Assembly (NCBI RefSeq): GCF_019426345.1 | Contig: NZ_JAHLLW010000028.1 | Coordinates: 1 to 38,434, forward strand | Source: Marinomonas lutimaris | Lineage (GTDB): Bacteria; Pseudomonadota; Gammaproteobacteria; Pseudomonadales; Marinomonadaceae | Length of the DNA: 38,434 nucleotides | Reading direction: 5' to 3' | Part shown: positions 33,320 to 38,434 of the stretch, piece after piece | Position numbering within the stretch: position 1 is the first letter of the stretch | Layout: each line of letters begins with the position of its first letter | Made by a program: the position numbers and the translations under genes | The notes under the pieces: generated by a model | What the model saw: the letters and a program-made list of their open reading frames with translations, nothing else | Told to the model about the DNA's origin: nothing | The model's database searches: none

Positions 33320-35440
33320 CTAAAACCCGGATTCCCGTATGAAAACACCATATAAATAACGCAGCCCATCCACCAGAAAACTGCTTGGCTCGACAGACAA
33401 ATCTACACGACCATATTGTTGCTGAGTAATGGGGAGCGGTTCTTTAAAGGATAAGATAACTTCATAAATAGACTCGTCTGGAATGATTTGATCTTGCATT
33501 TTTTGTACGGCAATGGGGCCACCATGTATAGACGATAATCCAGCATAATGTAAATGCGTAATCGCAGTAGGCAATACTTGATCCACCACCAACCTTGTCT
33601 TTAAACGCTCCCCATCATTGCCAATAAAACTCGCTTCACGGCCGATTTTCAAACGACTCACGGAGCGGCCGTTAATGTAAGCTTTCACTACTCCACTCTC
33701 GGCATCATAAAAGGTCATTAACGGCATTTTTTCATTCACATAGTCATCTGAGTTTAAGGATAAAGCATCGCCAATATAACCATCGAAAGGAGCCTGGACA
33801 GCTAATCGTTCACGACGCTCTAATAAAGACTGTAAATGAGATTGCTCACGAGATATTTGCGTCAAAATAACCAATTGATCCTCACTTGCTGAAGCACCGG
33901 AGCTAGCACGCTGCCACTGAACATTCAGAGCCTTTAATGCGACCTGAGTTAAGTGAATTTCTTGCTCAATATCCACGGACTCAAGCAAAAAAAGTAACTC
34001 CCCTTGCTTTACTGATTTGCCAGTCAACACCTGCCAAGCAGCGACCCGCGCAGGCTCCGTAGGATAAAAAGTTTGATGCCGACCAAATGTGACCACAGCA
34101 GGTGCACTTATCTGACTTTGCCAAGGGATCAACAAAGCACCGAGAATAACCGCAGTAATGCCTAAACTGATAACACTGGTTCTGTTTATCGTCATATCTT
34201 TTCTCAACCTGAACCATACGCCCATTTCTTTCACAATAGGCAATACTAAAAACCACACGATCTCCACTAAAAAAAGAACGATCCCCAGTAATTTAAACGC
34301 GAAATAATAAACAAGAATGGCAATCCCTATAAAAAGAAAAAATCGATACAGCCAGGTGGCCCAAGAATAAGACACCATCATCACACACTTTTTTCGATTC
34401 AAAGGTTCTGGAGGAGCAAAATCAAAACCAAATAATCTTTCTCTCAAAAACCACTTTCCCACTAAAAAAGAGCGTGGTTGAAGGTTTTCCATGCCCAAAA
34501 AATCTGACAAAGCATAATAGCCATCAAAGCGCATAAAAGGGCTAATATTAATCAGCAATGAGGAAATCCAACTGGTCGTGGCAACGAAAAACAACACACT
34601 TCGCAAACCACTATCTGGAAGAATCCCCCATAGAAATGTCGCTACACACGCAATATAGATCTCCACTCGAACGCCTGCGGTCACAATACTTAAACGTTGA
34701 TATCGAGATCGTAGTCGCCAAGCATCCGTTGTATCTGTATATAAAATAGGGGTCATTAGCAAAAACGCGATCCCCATAGAACTAACTCGACAACCATAGC
34801 GCTTAGCGACAAATGCGTGCCCTAACTCATGGGCTGTTTTAACAACAATTAAAGCCCCCACGTAATACAGAATAGAGGAGAGGTCAAAAAAGTTCTGCAA
34901 GGTATGAGTGAAGGTATCCCATTGCCGTAACACCATGACAAGACCCATTGCCCCTAATAGAAAGGCCAACCAATGCAAGCGCAAGTGAAATAGAAACGTT
35001 ATTTTTGAAAAACACCGACCCAAAAATAAGTCAGGCCTAACGAGCGGAATTTTGATAAATAAATAATTATGCAGAAGCCACAATAAGGCATGCTGTTTGT
35101 GCTGCTTCACTTCTGCCTGAAGACGAACCATATCTTTTTTGTCACGGATTTCGATAAGATGATTCAGCTCTAAGAAGCGAACAAAAAACGTCAACTCACT
35201 CGGCTCAATATCTATCCCTCTGCGAGTCATTAAAGCAAGCAATGCTTCATCGGTCTTCGCATTGTGCCATTCTCTAAATAGATAAAAACCAGTCAGAGAT
35301 AAAAAGAAAAATTTATTAGCAAGCGGATCAAAAATTTGCCAACGAGGTTCGCCATCTTCATCAGGCGAAGCCGTCAATAAACGTAAATTTTGTCGCAGCA
35401 GTGGTAATTCTCGATGCTCATTGACGGTATCAGCAAGCAT
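33320..35440 (-). CDS. PqqD-like / M50 metalloprotease / lipoyl-barrel fusion protein
   Basis: A 706-residue inner-membrane fusion. Residues 15-100 look like a PqqD-type winged-helix domain (WQIFDPLANKFFFLS). A multi-pass S2P-like module follows with the zinc motif HELGH (204-208) and a second-site FDGYY (305-309). About seven hydrophobic stretches lie between 156 and 440. The periplasmic C-terminal part (about 441-706) carries a lipoyl-type barrel (PARVAAWQVLTGKSVKQGELLF, QAPFDGYIG) and a membrane-fusion beta domain. This layout matches the peptide zinc metalloprotease (YydH-like) families found with export systems. The ATG directly follows the TAG of the upstream gene, with GGGGTGG upstream. 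Substrate and catalysis are inferred. Confidence 0.85.
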   Translation of the reverse strand: MLADTVNEHRELPLLRQNLRLLTASPDEDGEPRWQIFDPLANKFFFLSLTGFYLFREWHNAKTDEALLALMTRRGIDIEPSELTFFVRFLELNHLIEIRDKKDMVRLQAEVKQHKQHALLWLLHNYLFIKIPLVRPDLFLGRCFSKITFLFHLRLHWLAFLLGAMGLVMVLRQWDTFTHTLQNFFDLSSILYYVGALIVVKTAHELGHAFVAKRYGCRVSSMGIAFLLMTPILYTDTTDAWRLRSRYQRLSIVTAGVRVEIYIACVATFLWGILPDSGLRSVLFFVATTSWISSLLINISPFMRFDGYYALSDFLGMENLQPRSFLVGKWFLRERLFGFDFAPPEPLNRKKCVMMVSYSWATWLYRFFLFIGIAILVYYFAFKLLGIVLFLVEIVWFLVLPIVKEMGVWFRLRKDMTINRTSVISLGITAVILGALLIPWQSQISAPAVVTFGRHQTFYPTEPARVAAWQVLTGKSVKQGELLFLLESVDIEQEIHLTQVALKALNVQWQRASSGASASEDQLVILTQISREQSHLQSLLERRERLAVQAPFDGYIGDALSLNSDDYVNEKMPLMTFYDAESGVVKAYINGRSVSRLKIGREASFIGNDGERLKTRLVVDQVLPTAITHLHYAGLSSIHGGPIAVQKMQDQIIPDESIYEVILSFKEPLPITQQQYGRVDLSVEPSSFLVDGLRYLYGVFIRESGF

Positions 35441-36778
35441 CTACCACCCCAAACGTTGCCGAATAAACGTAATAGGACGACGGAGCAAATAATACGCTAA
35501 AGACACTTGCTCACCGTACAATTTAGCCGTTCCGCGCAAACCAATTCTGGGAGCACTAGCCCCTTCCTCAATGTCCGCCACGATACGATAAGCCACCACT
35601 TGATCTGGCGTTAGACTTGGCTCAAAAGAAGAATAATCGACACTAAATACAATAGGATTCAGCGGATCCGTATCTAAATAAAACGTGACTTTATTACCGT
35701 GATTCAGAGATATGGCATCTTTCACTGGCAACATCACATTTAATTGCACATGCCTTGGGTCGGCAATCGACAAAATACGCTCTCCCACCACAACAGGACG
35801 CCCTTTCCACTTATCTGGATCATCCAACACCACGATGCCATCTTTATCCGACACTATGTCCGCTTGCTGCAATTTTGTTTGCAGATAATCTCGCTGAATG
35901 GTTTTTAACTCAATTTGTGATTCTAGCTGCGATAATTCTGACTTTTTCCTACGGTCAACGTAGCCCGCTTGCTCCGCCGTTCTTAACTCTGCTTGGGCTC
36001 GTTCCAATTCCCTTTGAGACACATCAAAGCGCCCTTTAAATTCCGTTTTGTCCATTTCTACGACTAACTGCCCTTTAGTAACATGATCTCCCGGTTTTAC
36101 CAAGATCTGCCTTACGGCCCCCGCCAAAGGCGAAGTAATTAATAGAGGATCTTTAGCCGCAATCTCAGCTGGAGCAAGCACAGTTAAACGCACAGGAACA
36201 AAACCTAGCAGGACAATTGTAATTAAAGCGCCCCATTGCAATCGTTTCGTAAATACGCGCCTCAACCAATATTTCCAACCATTACGTGTGGTAAATACCT
36301 GAAGAGCATGAGCATAACTTGATGCCAAGTGCTGAAGTAACCCGATTTCTTTTTCAGTCCAAGGAGTAGATTTTGCCAACCAAAGCACACCCACTCGCTG
36401 ATTAGGTTTTGAAGGAATAAACAGCGGCAGCCAAAGCATACAACTGGGTGAAAATTCACTCAGGTCATTGGCTAATTCAGCAGGCCAAGACGCACTTTCT
36501 ATGGTATGTGTCTTAGCCGCTGATTCAAGACTGTCCTCGCGCTTAGCAATTTGCTCCAACCAAGCACAAAACGGCGTCGTACGATCCACCAGTGACAGAT
36601 CGCTTAAAGCATGGACGGTTAACCGCTCAATCTCGCTGCCTGCTAAATAGGCCGCTTGTTCATAAGGAACTAAGGTTTTGGTCATATTGACCATCACAAA
36701 GCTTAATTCAGTTAAGGTTTCACAGCGCCTAACCTGCTGCTCTATTTGCAACAGTTGCGCTACAGCGTGATCTGACAT
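35441..36778 (-). CDS. GAF-like / HlyD-type membrane-fusion protein
   Basis: A 445-residue protein whose first 165 residues resemble a GAF-type sensory domain (ACMLWLPLFIP and VGVLWLAKSTPWTEKEIGLLQHLASSYA patterns). A membrane segment lies at about 181-200, followed by a periplasmic HlyD-type adaptor: lipoyl barrel halves at SPLAGAVRQILVKPGDHVTKGQLVVEMD and the DGIV segment, coiled coil at about 245-300, and beta-barrel. Such adaptors join an inner-membrane pump to an outer-membrane channel. The AAGGG ribosome site overlaps the adhesin stop (TAAGGG), and the gap is six bases. The following M50 gene starts at the next base after the stop. The GAF part is a moderate call. Confidence 0.85.
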   Translation of the reverse strand: MSDHAVAQLLQIEQQVRRCETLTELSFVMVNMTKTLVPYEQAAYLAGSEIERLTVHALSDLSLVDRTTPFCAWLEQIAKREDSLESAAKTHTIESASWPAELANDLSEFSPSCMLWLPLFIPSKPNQRVGVLWLAKSTPWTEKEIGLLQHLASSYAHALQVFTTRNGWKYWLRRVFTKRLQWGALITIVLLGFVPVRLTVLAPAEIAAKDPLLITSPLAGAVRQILVKPGDHVTKGQLVVEMDKTEFKGRFDVSQRELERAQAELRTAEQAGYVDRRKKSELSQLESQIELKTIQRDYLQTKLQQADIVSDKDGIVVLDDPDKWKGRPVVVGERILSIADPRHVQLNVMLPVKDAISLNHGNKVTFYLDTDPLNPIVFSVDYSSFEPSLTPDQVVAYRIVADIEEGASAPRIGLRGTAKLYGEQVSLAYYLLRRPITFIRQRLGW

Positions 36779-36784
36779 AAGCCC

Positions 36785-38434
36785 TTACGACACCAATAAT
36801 TTCATTAAATCACGACCATAATCATCCAATTGGCCAGCGGCTTGATTTAGCTGTTCATCCAACGACATAAAGGTCACACCATTAGCGGAAGTTGGCTCTG
36901 ATGGTTCGCCTTGATCTGGAGTAGGTAGCTGATCTAGATCCAGATTAACTTCCAACACCCGAGTATTCCCATTAGTATCTACCGCATTAATTTTCAGTGC
37001 TATTTTGCCTTGTCCTGGAGGCGGTGTCATGGACACTTCACCTGTAACAGGATCGACTTGTACCCAACTTGGTAAAGTCGAACCATCTGCTAATGTCGCA
37101 CTGTAATTACTCGCTGACCCAGAATCCGCTATCGATATGGACACTCTATCAGACTGAGCAATCATATTAGCAATACTTAATCCTGTTGTATTGGCCGCCA
37201 CACCAGAGGCAGGTGTTACCTGAACTCGACCATCGGCCCCAACATCAACAGAAACACTGGAGGTTGTGACAGAAGGTGCTGGTCTTGGTCCAGAATTACT
37301 CGCACCTGATGCAGCACTACCAGTATTGATATTTGCATTATCAACAGGAGCTGCAAAGCCATCTCCAATTGTCGCGTCTGCCGCAAAACCACTCGCGCCT
37401 TGAACTGATGCAATCGTTCCTGTTGGTAGAGAGGTTAACCTTGTTGCAGGCAAGTCAATTGAAACTGGGGTTCTTTCTACAGGTGCAGTTGGAACGGGTG
37501 GGGCTGGTGTAAAAACAGGTGCTTCAGGTGCATTTACTGGGGCCGGAACAATGGTTAAAGTAACGGCAACCGTTCTTTCTGCGCCATTAGGGTCTGTTGC
37601 AATCACTTGTAAAGTATTTACCCCTTCAAACCCACCAACTGGTTTACCTGAAATGATATGTGTATTTGCATCAAATACCATCCCCGTTGGCAAATTCTCA
37701 ACTCGCCAAACCAAATTACTTGTTTCTCCATTATCCAAGTCTGTAAATAAATTAGCTGGCAAAGTGACTGCTGCAAAATCTTGCCCACTTATCGCTGTTA
37801 ATGGAGGTACAGCCGAGCTAGCAGCAACTGGCGCATCATTGGATCCAACTATATTAAAGACAGCATCGGTTACTTGCGTAGCATTACCATCAGATACTTG
37901 AATGCTAAAACCATCTGTGACTGACTGGCCAATAGTCAGTGCTTGTGTACTAGTACTGTTATTAGACAACACATAACTAACAGTATCGGTTGCTAACGTT
38001 AATTTTGCTGTACCGTAAACACCGTTTTTTGAGTAACTAAGACCTCCATCCGTGGTACTCCAACCATTATTAAGAAGATATGCAGTATCGTAAGAAACAC
38101 GCCCTACTGTATCTACATCCGCTTTCGTTAATTGAATTGAAGCACTGCTCGTACCAGCTATTGCGTTATCGACACCACCCGCTTCTACTATCGTAGCTGT
38201 TGCCATTCCTGCACTGACTGTCGGCGCATTGTCGTTCAAGTCATTGACGCTGACGGTCACCGCTTGCGTTGTACTCAAGCTACCAGAGTTGAGGTTCCCT
38301 GCACCATTATCTGTCGCGATCACATTAAAGCTGTAGCTGGATTTGGTTTCATAATCCGCTGAGGCTTTTAACGTCACCACACCAGTCACCGCATTGATAT
38401 CCAGCAATGCCGCATCGTCACCAGACAAGCTGTA
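36785..38434 (-). CDS. Cadherin/VCBS-repeat surface protein, C-terminal part
   Basis: Open to the right edge, so this is only the C-terminal 549 residues of a larger protein. In order: a cadherin-like repeat ending in LNDNAP (about 38240), a VCBS-type repeat (GRVSYDT to SNDAP), a CADG-type Ig-like domain (ISGQDFAAVTLPANLF to ATDPNGAERT), a Pro/Ala linker, another Ig-like domain (SYSATLADGS to LKINAVD) and a tail ending LDEQLNQAAGQLDDYGRDLMKL. No RTX nonapeptides (GGxGxDxLx) occur in this part. Such proteins are surface adhesins or matrix proteins, usually exported by type I systems. It is first of the operon in the window. Confidence 0.85.
   Translation of the reverse strand, partial: YSLSGDDAALLDINAVTGVVTLKASADYETKSSYSFNVIATDNGAGNLNSGSLSTTQAVTVSVNDLNDNAPTVSAGMATATIVEAGGVDNAIAGTSSASIQLTKADVDTVGRVSYDTAYLLNNGWSTTDGGLSYSKNGVYGTAKLTLATDTVSYVLSNNSTSTQALTIGQSVTDGFSIQVSDGNATQVTDAVFNIVGSNDAPVAASSAVPPLTAISGQDFAAVTLPANLFTDLDNGETSNLVWRVENLPTGMVFDANTHIISGKPVGGFEGVNTLQVIATDPNGAERTVAVTLTIVPAPVNAPEAPVFTPAPPVPTAPVERTPVSIDLPATRLTSLPTGTIASVQGASGFAADATIGDGFAAPVDNANINTGSAASGASNSGPRPAPSVTTSSVSVDVGADGRVQVTPASGVAANTTGLSIANMIAQSDRVSISIADSGSASNYSATLADGSTLPSWVQVDPVTGEVSMTPPPGQGKIALKINAVDTNGNTRVLEVNLDLDQLPTPDQGEPSEPTSANGVTFMSLDEQLNQAAGQLDDYGRDLMKLLVS

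Noticed and set aside
37551..37901. 116-codon plus-strand frame in the adhesin region
   Set aside because: Mirror frame of Ser/Thr/Val-rich repeat coding sequence on the minus strand; no ribosome site.

Overview
The window looks like a piece of chromosome from a marine gammaproteobacterium of the Oceanospirillales type, most likely Marinomonas or a close relative. This is inferred from low-GC coding sequence, the gene repertoire (cti, kdkA, a CHASE-EAL regulator, DbpA, a large cadherin/VCBS protein) and the mltD-gloB-yafS-rnhA-dnaQ neighbourhood, which resembles that of E. coli. I saw no rRNA, tRNA, CRISPR array or insertion sequence. No gap between genes exceeds 300 bases. Several genes appear to start at TTG or GTG, so I re-chose starts from Shine-Dalgarno spacing and family N-termini.

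Region 1 (1-9110) is housekeeping. A minus-strand operon with 4-base overlaps (YafS-type methyltransferase, RNase HI, DNA polymerase III epsilon) diverges from gloB and mltD. Next come ppnP, a GcvA-type LysR regulator that has no ordinary start codon, an SrmB/RhlE-like DEAD-box helicase, a DUF1285 protein and a MetF-like protein.

Region 2 (9111-15570) is envelope biology. An OpsX-type heptosyltransferase diverges from kdkA, which overlaps an LpxL-type acyltransferase: inner-core Kdo phosphorylation, heptose addition and lipid A acylation. A luciferase-like monooxygenase and the cytochrome-c-type fatty acid cis/trans isomerase Cti follow.

Region 3 (15571-18600) holds a two-module acidic protein of unknown function, YacL (UPF0231), an RbgA/YlqF-type GTPase and AcpH. 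A small plus-strand ORF has a terminator that starts inside its stop codon.

Region 4 (18814-25403) is a dppABCDF-type peptide ABC transporter followed by a HypT-like LysR regulator. Region 5 (25469-31989) carries a CHASE-GGDEF-EAL protein with a degenerate GGDAF site, dbpA coupled to a VanZ-like gene, guaD, a small one-helix membrane protein and an FMN reductase.

Region 6 (31999-38434, minus strand, running off the right edge) is the most unusual part. It is a tight operon consisting of the 3' end of a cadherin/VCBS surface protein, a GAF-like/HlyD fusion, a PqqD-like/M50 protease/lipoyl-barrel fusion and two proteins I cannot assign. It looks like a dedicated export or processing system for the large protein. 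No ABC ATPase or TolC gene is visible in the window.
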